Shown here: positions 1 through 8,401 of the stretch, piece after piece | How positions within the stretch are numbered: position 1 is the stretch's first letter | Layout of the letters: the number at the start of each line of letters is the position of its first letter | From: Solobacterium sp. | Lineage (GTDB): Bacteria; Bacillota_I; Bacilli_A; Erysipelotrichales; Erysipelotrichaceae | DNA: 64,000 bases | Reading direction: 5' to 3' | Assembly (NCBI GenBank): GCA_017404505.1 | Contig: JAFRCE010000022.1 | Span: 1-64,000 of the forward strand | Made by a program: the position numbers and the translations under genes | The notes under the pieces: model-generated | What the model saw: the letters and a program-made list of their open reading frames with translations, nothing else | What the model was told of the DNA's origin: nothing | Database searches by the model: none

Positions 1-646
1 CATTTTTCCTGCGGCAGTTTTTCAGAACTTCTGAATACTCAGGGATCATCCATTCTTTGGCTAAATTGAAGAATACCACCGTATCATCAGGAGTGAGAAA
101 TCTGCTTTCCAGAACACTGTATAGAGGATCAAGGTAGGAAAAAGCCGGAATACCGGAATTCAGAAAATCAATCTGCAATGTGCTGAAAACATTCAGTTCA
201 CGGGCATCGCCAAGAAAAAGGATTTTCTTACTGATTTTCAGCATAGCCAAAATCAGTTTCATTTTTTCATAGTCAATAGTCTCAACAGTTTTCTGGATGT
301 TGGAAAGGGCAGTTTTTTCAGCCATGTTACAGAGTGAACTGTCACTGGTTCTTTCCTGATAATAAAACTGCCGCATCAGGGCAGTCTTTTCCCTGACTGT
401 TGCAACAGTGACTTTCAGATCCTGAGCTGATGAAAACCCCATTTTTTTGATCAATCTGCTGACGGAAGCGTTACTGACAGAAGCGGAGTCCGCGATCTGG
501 TCTACAGAGAGGGTGGGCAGCTGATTCAGATTCATCAGGATGTTCCTGACAATATGAAAATCAGTCTCATTATTAATATGACTGTTACAGTAGCGTATAA
601 AACCCATATATTTCACAAGAGCATTATCAGTTGTTACATAATTCAT
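1..646 (-). CDS. RpiR/MurR-family transcriptional regulator (3' end cut by window)
   Basis: My own translation from the ATG at 646 reads to the window edge without a stop. The first ~80 residues form an N-terminal helix-turn-helix of the RpiR type, with the motif VDQIADSASVSNASVSRLIKKMG. The part that follows, including KKILFLGDARELNVFSTLQ and a later DDTVVFFNLAKE, fits the start of a SIS sugar-phosphate-binding domain. RpiR proteins usually sense a phosphosugar and control a sugar operon. The C-terminal part of the SIS domain and any controlled genes lie outside the window. Family assignment is fairly secure; the ligand is unknown. Confidence 0.75.
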   Translation of the reverse strand, partial: MNYVTTDNALVKYMGFIRYCNSHINNETDFHIVRNILMNLNQLPTLSVDQIADSASVSNASVSRLIKKMGFSSAQDLKVTVATVREKTALMRQFYYQERTSDSSLCNMAEKTALSNIQKTVETIDYEKMKLILAMLKISKKILFLGDARELNVFSTLQIDFLNSGIPAFSYLDPLYSVLESRFLTPDDTVVFFNLAKEWMIPEYSEVLKNCRRKN

Positions 647-871
647 GATCTGTATTTCAACATCATTATATACAGATTTCACATGTTTTGGATCTTTTTA
701 CTATTATGATTCTTTACATGTTTTTGTTTGTAAATCCAGCAGAGCATCTGACGCAAAGTGCCAGGTGAAATTCCTTTGTACAGTTTTTATGAATTTCAAG
801 ATATGACAACAGAATGCCTTGGCTGCTTTTTCTTTCTGGATACATTTCTCTTTGACGATTGTGAGCAATAA

Positions 872-2197
872 TTAACGATTGATCGTGCTTTTCAATAGCA
901 CCTTATGTTCATTCTTCTCGTACCCATTTATATTCTCATTTAATTCAAAGATTCTTTTATTGATGTCATTACATAAGCGGAGCTCTTTTCTTATTGTTTT
1001 TAGACTCTTTAGAATTGGTTCGTAATCTGTTGATTTATTTGCCTCAGAAGGATTATCATGATTTGACAATCTTTTTCGCTGCAATTCCAGATTATCTTTT
1101 GTCTGCTGCAATATATTGATGTGCTCTGCAAGTTCTTCTGCAGTTGTAACGTCATTTTTAAACAGATACGTGACTTCTTCAGTAATCTTATCCAAATATC
1201 TGAGATCCTGTTTCATGGAAAAGGGGACTTGCTTGTTCCGTGAAGATTGCTGCGGGATGATTCCCATCATGAACATATATTTCACATACAATGCCTGGAA
1301 TCCTTTCAGTTTCTTTGTTTCCTTTGTTTGTCCGCTGATCGTAACAATTTCCGGCATTTCCGGGAAATGAAACGGTTGGAAATGAACTACAGAGTTTGCC
1401 AGGATCTTTTCACGAATTGCTTCTTCTGAATAGTCTTCAATGGATGAAAGCTTATATAAACGTATGAATCGTTTTCCACCTGGTGCTTTAACAGCGAGAT
1501 GTTTTCCAAATTTGATTTCATATCCGAGCTTTTTCAGATTGATTGTAAATTCCTTGAATGATTCCGAGCCGGAAATGACGTGATCAATATCTTCCTTGAT
1601 CATGGTGCGTACTGTGGGTTTATATTCATGATCCGCTTTCCATTCTGCGTAATGTCTGCTTTTACCCTTCGGAGTCTCTATGATACTGAGGCCATACTGT
1701 CTTGCCAGATCATCTGATAATGATGAGAAACGAACATAATCTTTTCTGCTGTTGTCAAACTTTCTTCCATCAGTCCAGGAAACGGAATTAACAACAAAGT
1801 GATTGTGGGGATGCGCCTTATCCAGGTGTGTACAGACTACCACCTCAAAGCGGTCTCCCCACATCTTCGCAGCCAGTTCTGTGCCAATCCGATGCGCAGT
1901 GGTGGCATCGACTTCTCCAGGCTTGAATGACTGGATGGCGTGAAAGGCGAGGACGCCATCAGGCTTACCAAAGGCAATCTTAGTTTTCCGGAAAGACTCT
2001 GCGGCACTGTCCGGGTCACAGTTGATTCCGGTGACATAGTATTTCTGATTGGTCTTTTCACCGTTACTGACATAATCCAGAACATCTTCCAGTTCTGAAA
2101 CGATACCGTCTTTGGCTTCCGTTTTCATAGGATTGGCAATATAACTGAGTGCCTGAACATAACTGCCTTTGATCGGCCAGATGCTGGTTATCGGCAT
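872..2197 (-). CDS. Relaxase/mobilization nuclease (MobA/VirD2 type)
   Basis: A 441-residue protein that would nick the transfer origin and lead a single strand into a recipient cell. The relaxase domain fills roughly residues 1-190: the segment HAIQSFKPGE near residue 86 and a metal-binding cluster H124, H129, H131, H133 in THLDKAHPHNH are the typical third motif. The remainder is charged and probably helical. The start overlaps the end of mobC by 10 bases, so the two are translated together. No coupling protein or type IV secretion gene is visible, so the element is probably mobilizable rather than self-transmissible. The block is AT-richer than the metabolic genes further right, in line with transfer. 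Confidence 0.88.
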   Translation of the reverse strand: MPITSIWPIKGSYVQALSYIANPMKTEAKDGIVSELEDVLDYVSNGEKTNQKYYVTGINCDPDSAAESFRKTKIAFGKPDGVLAFHAIQSFKPGEVDATTAHRIGTELAAKMWGDRFEVVVCTHLDKAHPHNHFVVNSVSWTDGRKFDNSRKDYVRFSSLSDDLARQYGLSIIETPKGKSRHYAEWKADHEYKPTVRTMIKEDIDHVISGSESFKEFTINLKKLGYEIKFGKHLAVKAPGGKRFIRLYKLSSIEDYSEEAIREKILANSVVHFQPFHFPEMPEIVTISGQTKETKKLKGFQALYVKYMFMMGIIPQQSSRNKQVPFSMKQDLRYLDKITEEVTYLFKNDVTTAEELAEHINILQQTKDNLELQRKRLSNHDNPSEANKSTDYEPILKSLKTIRKELRLCNDINKRIFELNENINGYEKNEHKVLLKSTINR

Positions 2198-2541
2198 GGG
2201 TGTTCCTCTTTCAGTTCGATAGGGTTCTGTATGAGCTCCTTAATCTCATTGATTTCTTTTTGCAACAGAGCATAGTTTTCTTTGTAAAGAGGGGTATCCA
2301 TATGCCCGTTACGATTGGCTGCAGCAGAAAGCTGGTTAATGTTATTTCCAATCCGGCGAAGCTGTCGGATCACTTCGACCAGTTCTTCTTTCGGAGCAGG
2401 CTTCAGAAGCAGTCCGTTCAGCAGGTTCCGGATATAAACCTCTTTGGGAATACCGGCTTCTCTGGCAAGCTGATCAAACTTATGAAACTCTGCTTCACTC
2501 ATTCTGCAGCAGACCATTCTACCTCGTTTTCTATTCGCCAT
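2188..2541 (-). CDS. MobC-like relaxosome accessory protein
   Basis: 117 residues. The N-terminal RMSEAEFHKFDQLAREAG followed by IPKEVYIRNLL resembles the ribbon-helix-helix start of MobC proteins, which bind oriT and help the relaxase open the DNA. The middle (RRIGNNINQLSAAANRNG) is the conserved MobC segment. It sits directly upstream of the relaxase with a 10-base overlap, the usual arrangement. A good ribosome site (reverse of cacctcc) lies just before the start near 2543. Confidence 0.85.
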   Translation of the reverse strand: MANRKRGRMVCCRMSEAEFHKFDQLAREAGIPKEVYIRNLLNGLLLKPAPKEELVEVIRQLRRIGNNINQLSAAANRNGHMDTPLYKENYALLQKEINEIKELIQNPIELKEEHPCR

Positions 2542-2657
2542 GGTGTTTATTCACCTCCTTTGTATTGGTGGGTCTCAGGGAAAATCCCTGAATAATTTGT
2601 GTCTGGCATGCCAGATACGTTGCTTGCGAAAACTTACACCGTCAGATCCTTCAGGTT

Positions 2658-3494
2658 CTATTCCCATAGCAGTCTAGCAGCTTTCCGGTATGCATCTTTT
2701 GCATTAGAGCGCCTGTAATTCTTACCTGTGAAAGCGATTGGCTGACACTTTTCAAGAACTCTGTCATAAATCCTGGCATAGCGAAGATCATTGCCATATG
2801 CATGATTTTTCATTTCCTGCAGGGAAAGGTTTGTCGTGATGATCAGTGGCTTACGACTCCGGTAACGGGCGTCTATGACGCTGTAAATCTGTTCCAGTGC
2901 ATAATCTGTCTCACGCTCTGATCCAAGATCATCGATGATGAGAAGGTCATATTCGTTGAGACTGCTGATATACGTATTCCTTTCATCGCTGTAAAGGGTT
3001 CCGAGTGTATTCAGTATCTTAGGAAAGCTTGTCATCAATACCGGTATTCCCTGATCAAGAAGGGCATTGGCTATGCATCCGGCAAAGAAAGATTTGCCTG
3101 TACCGACATTTCCAAACAGCAGCAGTCCAATATCTTCTGCCTTGAATTCGTCCCATTTCTGAACATACTTTCTCGCTTTGGACATCAGAGGATTATCCCC
3201 GCTGTCATGTGCGAAGGTATATTCCCGCAGGGATGGATCCTGCAGTCCATGAGCCTTCATCTGCTCAATTCTGATCAGTTTCTCGCGGCGGAGAAGACGT
3301 TCTTCTTCCTCTTCGATCATTTGCTCTTCACAACGGCAGATACAGCGTACTTTGCACTCTGTGCCGTTGAAGTTGATCACTGTCTGCCGGGCTCCTCCGC
3401 AGACCGGACAGCGAAGCAGGTCTGTTTCAGTACTCGCTGGGATTTGGTCGGCAGTTCCGAATAGACAGTTATTGATGTGCTGCATCACAGACAT
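2658..3494 (-). CDS. DnaC/IstB-like AAA+ helicase loader
   Basis: 278 residues. An N-terminal zinc-ribbon-like part has CPVC near residue 29 and a CICRC cluster near 51-55. A coiled, Glu/Arg-rich linker follows, then an AAA+ domain with Walker A GNVGTGKS at about 128-135 and Walker B LLIIDDLGSE near 183. The later sensor segment LIITTNLSLQEM is typical of DnaC-type loaders. Such proteins accompany RepA_N initiators on Gram-positive plasmids and integrative elements and recruit the replicative helicase. Its start overlaps the end of the initiator gene by 10 bases. Confidence 0.85.
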   Translation of the reverse strand: MSVMQHINNCLFGTADQIPASTETDLLRCPVCGGARQTVINFNGTECKVRCICRCEEQMIEEEEERLLRREKLIRIEQMKAHGLQDPSLREYTFAHDSGDNPLMSKARKYVQKWDEFKAEDIGLLLFGNVGTGKSFFAGCIANALLDQGIPVLMTSFPKILNTLGTLYSDERNTYISSLNEYDLLIIDDLGSERETDYALEQIYSVIDARYRSRKPLIITTNLSLQEMKNHAYGNDLRYARIYDRVLEKCQPIAFTGKNYRRSNAKDAYRKAARLLWE

Positions 3495-4228
3495 TCTCCT
3501 TCCCTAAAGCTGTAATCACGTGCCTGACGCGGCGGTTTTGGTTTTTCTTTTCTTGCCCAGGAACGTATGGTAGCCAGGAAATCCTTGTATTTCTTTCCGT
3601 GTGATGCACAGTAAAGCGATACAGATTCGATTCTGTCCTGATAGTCGGAAGGAAATTCTTCTGTCAGTTTCCGGTAATCATCATCGCTGAGCAGAACATT
3701 GTTGTATGACCCGTAGGACTTTCTTTGTATATTTTCTTTTGTTATTCTTTCAGTCTTATTCTTTTCAGTATTATTAGGTTTCATATTCTGAAACTCTAGA
3801 GTTTTATTTTCTGAACTTCTGGAATTTCGTTTTTCGGAATTCTTGAATTTCATATTCTGAACTTCTGAAGAATAAAACTTCTTCACATAAAGTCTGCTGG
3901 CATTGCCCTGACCTATACGGACTTTCTCTACAAGACCGATTCCTTTGTTAGAATCCAGTTCATTAAGAAGGGCTACAGCTTTGGTTTTGCCGCAGTGCAT
4001 CTCACGGGCAATATCTTCAATGGTAAAATGAATATAGGCTCGTCCCTGATCATCAAACCAACTGTTTTCCACTGAAAGATATGTTCTGTCGAGCAGCAGA
4101 CCATACAGCAGTTTTGCCATAAGACTGACACCGGCAAACTGCGGATCTGTCATGAGTGTTTTTGGAATTTTGTAAAAAGCAAATTGTTCGGCTTCGTTGC
4201 CGTAAAAGTATTCAAATTGTTGTGTCAT
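3485..4228 (-). CDS. RepA_N-family replication initiator
   Basis: 247 residues. The first ~100 residues match the RepA N-terminal domain seen on Gram-positive plasmids and conjugative elements: FAFYKIPKTLMTD, then SLMAKLLYGLLLDRTYLS, then IHFTIEDIAREMHCGKTKAVALLNELD, a winged helix. A low-complexity Asn/Lys/Glu/Thr linker at about 125-165 joins a C-terminal segment ending in DFLATIRSWARKE. The protein would open the element's origin and hand over to the DnaC-like product encoded next. A scrap of a second copy of the linker coding DNA occurs near 10.4 kb. Confidence 0.85.
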   Translation of the reverse strand: MTQQFEYFYGNEAEQFAFYKIPKTLMTDPQFAGVSLMAKLLYGLLLDRTYLSVENSWFDDQGRAYIHFTIEDIAREMHCGKTKAVALLNELDSNKGIGLVEKVRIGQGNASRLYVKKFYSSEVQNMKFKNSEKRNSRSSENKTLEFQNMKPNNTEKNKTERITKENIQRKSYGSYNNVLLSDDDYRKLTEEFPSDYQDRIESVSLYCASHGKKYKDFLATIRSWARKEKPKPPRQARDYSFREGECL

Positions 4229-4411
4229 TTCTGATTCATAACCTTTCTTCTATGCTGGTAATTCTTATTCGTAAACATTCGTAAACAGAACCTGCAGTTT
4301 TAAGACATTCATATCGCCCAAAATGCCATGATGAAATCAGCCTAAGCAGGGTTAGACCATATAATTCGGTAAAATTCGTTGTTTTCAGACAAAAGAAATC
4401 AGCCGGTCATG
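4229..4411. other. repA upstream region with tandem 10-bp repeat
   Basis: Intergenic DNA upstream of the initiator gene. It holds a perfect tandem repeat of ATTCGTAAAC at 4267-4276 and 4277-4286, and the decamer GAAATCAGCC twice (4333-4342 and 4395-4404). Such short repeats can be initiator-binding sites, but two copies of each are too few to call an origin. I see no gene here. Confidence 0.3.
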
Positions 4412-4424
4412 CCCTCAGCTCCAC
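4412..4424. repeat. Att-core-like repeat, copy 1 (short form)
   Basis: CCCTCAGCTCCAC. The same bases end the two 96-bp repeats at 5029-5124 and 10111-10206. This copy lacks the AGACC start of the core and the 96-bp arm. It marks the probable boundary between the replication/mobilization block and the toxin-antitoxin unit. Confidence 0.5.
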
Positions 4425-4426
4425 TA

Positions 4427-4455
4427 TTGAAAAAAGCCTCCATATGTAGTACAAT
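4427..4455 (+). promoter_or_regulatory. SigA-type promoter of the RelB/RelE operon
   Basis: TTGAAA at 4427-4432 and TACAAT at 4450-4455 with an exact 17-base spacer. The predicted start point near 4462 leaves a leader of only about 16 bases before the antitoxin ATG. This is the best-formed promoter I found in the accessory region. Confidence 0.7.
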
Positions 4456-4477
4456 GTGCTACGCAAGGAGGCTTTTT
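4431..4477 (+). promoter_or_regulatory. Operator palindrome nested in a terminator-like inverted repeat
   Basis: An inner 17-bp near-palindrome GTAGTACAATGTGCTAC (4446-4462; one mismatched pair) overlaps the -10 box and is the likely site for RelB autorepression. It is enclosed by a perfect 11-bp inverted repeat, AAAAAGCCTCC (4431-4441) and GGAGGCTTTTT (4467-4477). The right arm contains the ribosome-binding site. Transcripts entering from upstream would fold this into a hairpin with a U tail and hide the ribosome site. Transcripts from the operon promoter would not contain the left arm. Confidence 0.6.
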
Positions 4478-4696
4478 ATGAGTTTTTCAATCAGACTGAC
4501 AGAAGAAGAAAGAAAACTGGCAGACAGTTATGCCAAGCTGCATTCCTTAAGCATTTCCGAAGCCTTCAAAAGGGCATTATTTGAGAAGATTGAAGATGAA
4601 TTTGATATTGTGCTGGCAGATAAAGCTTATGAAGAATACAAGAGTAATCCTGTAACTTATTCACTGGAAGAGTTGGAGAAAGAACTGGGTTTGTAA
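4478..4696 (+). CDS. RelB/DinJ-like antitoxin
   Basis: 72 residues from the ATG at 4478, which follows an AAGGAGG ribosome site at 4465-4471. A longer frame upstream would have to run through the promoter, so I reject it. Residues 1-45 (FSIRLTEEERKLADSYAKLH, then SISEAFKRALFEKIEDE) form a ribbon-helix-helix of the kind that binds the operator. The acidic C-terminus (YEEYKSNPVTYSLEELEKEL) should wrap the toxin. The stop codon shares one base with the toxin start (TAATG), so the two are coupled. Confidence 0.88.
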   Translation: MSFSIRLTEEERKLADSYAKLHSLSISEAFKRALFEKIEDEFDIVLADKAYEEYKSNPVTYSLEELEKELGL

Positions 4697-4962
4697 TGTC
4701 ATATCATGTCAGTTTTACTAAAGAAGTTATCAAAGAAATCAAAAAGCTGGACAAATATACACAGAGAATGGTTACTTCGTGGATCCGGAAAAATCTTGAA
4801 GGAATTGATGATCCACGAAGGATTGGAAAGGCTTTGACCGGAAACAAACGAGGATATTGGCGGTATCGAATTGGAGACTATCGTTTGATCTGCACAATTG
4901 AAGATGAGAACCTGGTTATTATCGCACTGAACATCGGGCATCGAAGGGAAATCTACAAGTAA
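4696..4962 (+). CDS. RelE/ParE-superfamily toxin
   Basis: 88 residues, the usual size. Features of the RelE fold are an N-terminal YHVSFTKEVIKEIKKLD, the central GKALTGNKRGYWRYRIGDYRLICTIED and a C-terminal strand with basic residues, HRREIYK. RelE-type toxins cut mRNA in the ribosome; some relatives inhibit gyrase, and sequence alone does not settle which. It depends on the upstream antitoxin gene, with a one-base overlap. The pair is the only cargo of a short unit bounded by att-like repeats, which would stabilise that unit. Confidence 0.88.
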   Translation: MSYHVSFTKEVIKEIKKLDKYTQRMVTSWIRKNLEGIDDPRRIGKALTGNKRGYWRYRIGDYRLICTIEDENLVIIALNIGHRREIYK

Positions 4963-5028
4963 AACCATCTTCAATGTGCAGGACCGACTTTTGGGACCGA
5001 CTCAGAAAAAAATAACTCGTATACGGAA

Positions 5029-5124
5029 GAATACTGCTGTAAATGGATGAATTCACCCGTAAAAGAGGTCATAAAACAGTATAAATCCTATAAGATAGCA
5101 CTATTCTAGACCCCCTCAGCTCCA
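5029..5124. repeat. Att-like element end, copy 2 (96 bp)
   Basis: Aligns without gaps to 10111-10206. By my hand count about 75 of 96 bases match, and the last 17 (AGACCCCCTCAGCTCCA, here 5108-5124) are identical. The terminal core resembles the 3' end of a tmRNA or tRNA gene (T-loop-like TTC then CCCCC and an acceptor-like end), a common target for tyrosine recombinases. The 5' half of a T-arm is absent, so this is an element end and not an intact RNA gene. Confidence 0.65.
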
Positions 5125-5132
5125 CTCGAATG

Positions 5133-5155
5133 CCGCGTATTTTACGCGGTTTTTT
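5133..5155 (+). terminator. Rho-independent terminator after att-like copy 2
   Basis: CCGCGTA (5133-5139), loop TTT, TACGCGG (5143-5149), then six T. It directly follows the att-like core, as a terminator follows an RNA gene used as an integration target. Confidence 0.8.
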
Positions 5156-5248
5156 CATGCTTCAAACCATTTGTAGACACTTATACAGAAAACCACGCTA
5201 ATAATTGAATATATCCAAATATCCGTTTTAGTTATATAAAAGCATATA

Positions 5249-5267
5249 ATATAAGTATTTGTATATA
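5249..5267. promoter_or_regulatory. Shared 19-bp box upstream of the MFS operon (LysR site candidate)
   Basis: ATATAAGTATTTGTATATA, identical at all 19 positions to 8402-8420 in the LysR/hydrolase divergent promoter. It has the dyad ATATA-N8-TATAT typical of LysR-type sites. The only LysR regulator in the window lies between the two boxes. Confidence 0.6.
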
Positions 5268-5377
5268 GATTGAATGATCCTTACAATGAAACTGCAGCAG
5301 GAATAATATCAGATCTGCATCTGATTAGGATTTGCATATTTCCGGCTGACATATCTGATGAGAGTGAGGTACATTCA

Positions 5378-6532
5378 ATGACAAAACTATGGAACCGTGA
5401 CTTCATCCTGCTGAATATCTGTGTGATATTTGCTTCATTCACTAACTTCTCCCTCATTTATCTGCTTCCCGTACATGTGCTGAATATCGGAGGGACAAAC
5501 GCAATAACAGGTCTGATGACCACCGGAATGACTGTAACATACCTGATTACAGCTTTGATGACGGCACCCCTGATTGACAGATGGGGCAGAAAGAAAATGC
5601 TTGTGCTCGGAACTGTATTATACGCGCTTAACGCAGCAGGTTATGTATTGTTCGCGGATGACCTGACTGCTGTCACGATCCTGCGTATCCTCAACGGTGT
5701 GACCCAGGGTATCTTTTTCCCGGTGCCGCCAACAGTTGTAGCGGATGTATCTCCAAAAGACCGTATGGTTGAAGCAATCGGATATTTTGGCATTGCCGGA
5801 GCCCTGCCCGCAGTTTTCGCCCCGGTTGCAGGTCTGTGGATTTACGAAAACACAAGTTCCGGCGCATTCTTTATGATGACAGCGATGAGTGCGGCTGTAT
5901 CTGTGATTTATGCACTTCTTATGCATGAAAACTATCATCCGTCAGCTGTTGTTAAAGAGAGCAGGAAGGTATCGATCCATACAGTTCTGGAACTGTCAGT
6001 TATCATGCCGAGTATAGCTGCTTTCCTGGTCTATGCAGGTAACAGTGCGGTAAACAACTTTGCACTTCCGGTAGGCATAGAAAGAAATATAGCCGGCATG
6101 TCATTATTTCTGAGCGTAAACAATATTGCGATGATCATTACGCGGCTCGCTGCGGGAAAACTGGCAAGAAAGGTTCCTTTCCCGGTTCTGGCAGCGGCCG
6201 GGATCATTACCCTCACATGCGGTAATCTACTGATTGCGTTTGCGTATGATCTGTGGCTCATGCTGATCGCGTCTGTACTTGTGGGTGTCGGAATCACGTT
6301 GTTTATTCAATTGGTTCAATCCCATGTTCTCTCTTCAGTTCCTGATTCAAGAAGAGGAGTTGCGGGAAGTACATTGATGCTGTTTCAGAATACCGGAAAT
6401 GGCGTAGGGGCAGCTCTTTTCGGCAGTACTTCCGAATCGATCGGTTATATGTTCACATATATCATTTCAGCGATCATAACACTGGCAGCTCTGCCGATCA
6501 GAATGAATAAAGTTAATGAAGTTCAAAATTAA
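5378..6532 (+). CDS. MFS transporter (drug/metabolite efflux type)
   Basis: 384 residues from ATG 5378. I chose this start because the product then begins TKLWNRDFILLNICVIF, right before the first membrane helix; the frame is open from 5270 but the extra residues look non-coding. The loop-2 motif LIDRWGRKKMLVLG at about residues 65-80 is the classic MFS motif A. About 12 hydrophobic helices follow in two halves. The substrate cannot be read from sequence; the family includes YfcJ/arabinose-efflux-like permeases. It probably shares an operon with the DUF3737 gene 28 bases downstream. Confidence 0.85.
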   Translation: MTKLWNRDFILLNICVIFASFTNFSLIYLLPVHVLNIGGTNAITGLMTTGMTVTYLITALMTAPLIDRWGRKKMLVLGTVLYALNAAGYVLFADDLTAVTILRILNGVTQGIFFPVPPTVVADVSPKDRMVEAIGYFGIAGALPAVFAPVAGLWIYENTSSGAFFMMTAMSAAVSVIYALLMHENYHPSAVVKESRKVSIHTVLELSVIMPSIAAFLVYAGNSAVNNFALPVGIERNIAGMSLFLSVNNIAMIITRLAAGKLARKVPFPVLAAAGIITLTCGNLLIAFAYDLWLMLIASVLVGVGITLFIQLVQSHVLSSVPDSRRGVAGSTLMLFQNTGNGVGAALFGSTSESIGYMFTYIISAIITLAALPIRMNKVNEVQN

Positions 6533-6560
6533 TATCTCTGTGGAAGAATAATAGGAGGAT

Positions 6561-7415
6561 ATGATGGAACAATACAGAAATCAGACATTTGATAAAGAAC
6601 GTGAATTCTACGGAAAGCATGATATCATTGTGGATCACTGCCGGTTTGACGGTCCTGCCGATGGTGAAAGTGCACTGAAGGAATGCAGTAACATACAGGT
6701 AAATGACTGTCTGTTTAACCTGCGCTATCCCTTCTGGCATGATACAGGTCTTTTGATTCGAAACAGTGAGATGACTGAATTGTGCCGGGCAGCCTTATGG
6801 TATTCCGAAGATATCACGATCGAAGGCACAAAACTGCACGGGATCAAGGCGTTGAGGGAATGCAGAAATGTCCATATGAAAAACTGCGATATCGTATCGC
6901 AGGAATTTGGCTGGTCGGTGCAGGGCATCACGATGGAGCACTGCTCCAATATCAGTGAATACTTCATGATGCGTTCCGATCATCTTCATTTTGACGATGT
7001 GACGCTGAAGGGCAAATACTCGTTTCAGTACATAACAGACTCGCAGTTTATAAACTGCAATTTCGATACAAAAGATGCGTTTTGGCATGCGAAGAACGTC
7101 TATGTCAAAGACAGTGTGATCAAAGGGGAGTACCTGGCATGGTACAGTGAAAATATCACTTTTGAGAACTGTACGATCATCGGTACGCAGCCGCTGTGTT
7201 ACTGCAAAGGCCTGCGTCTGATCAACTGCCGGATGATCGATACCGACCTGGCTTTTGAAAAATCGGAAGTCGAAGCTGTTCTGACAGAACCGGTCATAAG
7301 TATCAAAAATCCGAAAGCCGGAAAAATTATCGTGCCGGAAGTCCGGGAACTCATCATGGATGATCCGGCAGCGCAGGGCAAAGTCATTACAGCTGTCCCG
7401 GTCAAGCATAGTTAA
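6561..7415 (+). CDS. DUF3737 family protein (right-handed beta-helix)
   Basis: About 284 residues. ATG occurs at 6561 and 6564; the second has better spacing from AGGAGG at 6553-6558. The protein is a run of short repeats of ~20-25 residues such as ECSNIQVNDCLF, SENITFENCTIIG and CKGLRLINCRMID, the pattern of a parallel beta-helix. DUF3737 proteins are common in lactobacilli and other Bacillota, often beside a LysR regulator and hydrolases. Their biochemical role is not established. No signal peptide, so cytoplasmic. The last ~45 residues lie outside the repeats. Confidence 0.88.
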   Translation: MMEQYRNQTFDKEREFYGKHDIIVDHCRFDGPADGESALKECSNIQVNDCLFNLRYPFWHDTGLLIRNSEMTELCRAALWYSEDITIEGTKLHGIKALRECRNVHMKNCDIVSQEFGWSVQGITMEHCSNISEYFMMRSDHLHFDDVTLKGKYSFQYITDSQFINCNFDTKDAFWHAKNVYVKDSVIKGEYLAWYSENITFENCTIIGTQPLCYCKGLRLINCRMIDTDLAFEKSEVEAVLTEPVISIKNPKAGKIIVPEVRELIMDDPAAQGKVITAVPVKHS

Positions 7416-7474
7416 TTCGTGCAGGATTTCCTGCCGGTTTAAGCACACTGAGAATATGAAAGAACAAAGCGTGG

Positions 7475-8362
7475 TCAGAATTTGTCCGCGCTCTTTTCAT
7501 TTACAACGGTTTCCCGCAAGCGGTCGATGAACAGCTGGATCACAGGAGAGAAAACCTGATATTTCTTCCAGATCACCGAGCCTTCTACGGCAGCCGAACC
7601 ATTTACAGGTCTGAAATACAGATTCCGGCTTCCTTCCGTGTCTATCAGGTGATCAAAACAAAGGGCATATCCTGCGCCGTCCTCTACCAGTAAAGAGGCG
7701 TTATAAATTAGGTTATATGTACCGATGAGATTAAGATCTCTGAAAATACTCTGATCAATATACGGCATGGACGTTCTGGATGTAAATATAGGCAGTCCCC
7801 TGAGTTCATCGATATTCAGGCTTACTCTGTCTGCTAACGGATCATTTGACCGCATCAGGATTCCCAATGAATCACCTGCGGGAAGTTGGATCGAATGATA
7901 AGAAGAACGGTCAAAATCGGAAAAGATCAGCGCCAGGTCGATCAGGCCATTTTCAAGGTCTTCCAGAAGGTCTTTTGTATCGCCGCTGACAACATGGAAA
8001 CGGATGCCGGGATATTCAGCAATAATGGACGCTGCAGTTTTGGAAATGTAATGAAAAACATGCGATTCTCCCGCACCGAAATAAATATCCCCGGATATGT
8101 TTTTCCTGACTTCACTGACTTCCCTTTCTGTCTGATGCACAAGCCTGACGATCTCTTCACACCGTCTGCGAAGGATCATTCCTTCTTCTGTCAGGGCAAT
8201 CCTGCGGCTTCCTCTTTCAAATAAAGTGACCCCGAGTTCCTCCTCCAGTTCCCGCATTTGTCTGGATAATGCAGGCTGGGATACGTGCACAGCATTGGCA
8301 GCACCCGAAATTGTTCCTTCCCGCACAACCGCCAGGAAGTATTCCATGATTCTGATGTCCAT
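7475..8362 (-). CDS. LysR-family transcriptional regulator
   Basis: 295 residues. Residues 1-60 form the LysR winged helix (MDIRIMEYFLAVVREGTISG, then ANAVHVSQPALSRQMRELEEELG, then LFERGSRRIALTEEG). The rest is a periplasmic-binding-like effector domain. It is transcribed away from the alpha/beta hydrolase and shares its promoter region, the standard arrangement for regulation of the neighbour. The 19-bp box occurs both in this shared region and before the MFS gene, so I infer that it controls both flanking operons. The effector is unknown. Confidence 0.92.
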   Translation of the reverse strand: MDIRIMEYFLAVVREGTISGAANAVHVSQPALSRQMRELEEELGVTLFERGSRRIALTEEGMILRRRCEEIVRLVHQTEREVSEVRKNISGDIYFGAGESHVFHYISKTAASIIAEYPGIRFHVVSGDTKDLLEDLENGLIDLALIFSDFDRSSYHSIQLPAGDSLGILMRSNDPLADRVSLNIDELRGLPIFTSRTSMPYIDQSIFRDLNLIGTYNLIYNASLLVEDGAGYALCFDHLIDTEGSRNLYFRPVNGSAAVEGSVIWKKYQVFSPVIQLFIDRLRETVVNEKSADKF

Positions 8363-8401
8363 TTTGTTCTCCTATATGATTTGATTATATTTTAATATTA
8401 G

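Larger units (their letters stand above)
4963..5377. other. Intergenic region with att-like repeat, terminator and regulator box
   Basis: No gene seen. It contains the 96-bp repeat ending at 5124, a terminator at 5133-5155 and the 19-bp box at 5249-5267, listed separately. Around 4980-5000 the motif ggaccgactt/gggaccgact is a short near-direct repeat of unknown meaning. A frame opens at 5270 into the MFS gene, but I prefer the start at 5378. Confidence 0.5.

Noticed and set aside
4379..4477. N-terminal extension of the antitoxin from an ATG or alternative start upstream
   Set aside because: The extension would be encoded by the att-like core, promoter and operator. The ATG at 4478 has the ribosome site.
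5029..5124. An intact tmRNA or tRNA gene ending in CCCCCTCAGCTCCA
   Set aside because: The bases upstream cannot form the 5' half of a T-arm or an acceptor stem, and the same is true at 10111-10206. Only the 3' end resembles an RNA gene.
5270..5377. Longer N-terminus for the MFS transporter
   Set aside because: The added ~36 residues have no membrane or family character and would start inside the promoter box region. The start at 5378 gives a normal family N-terminus.
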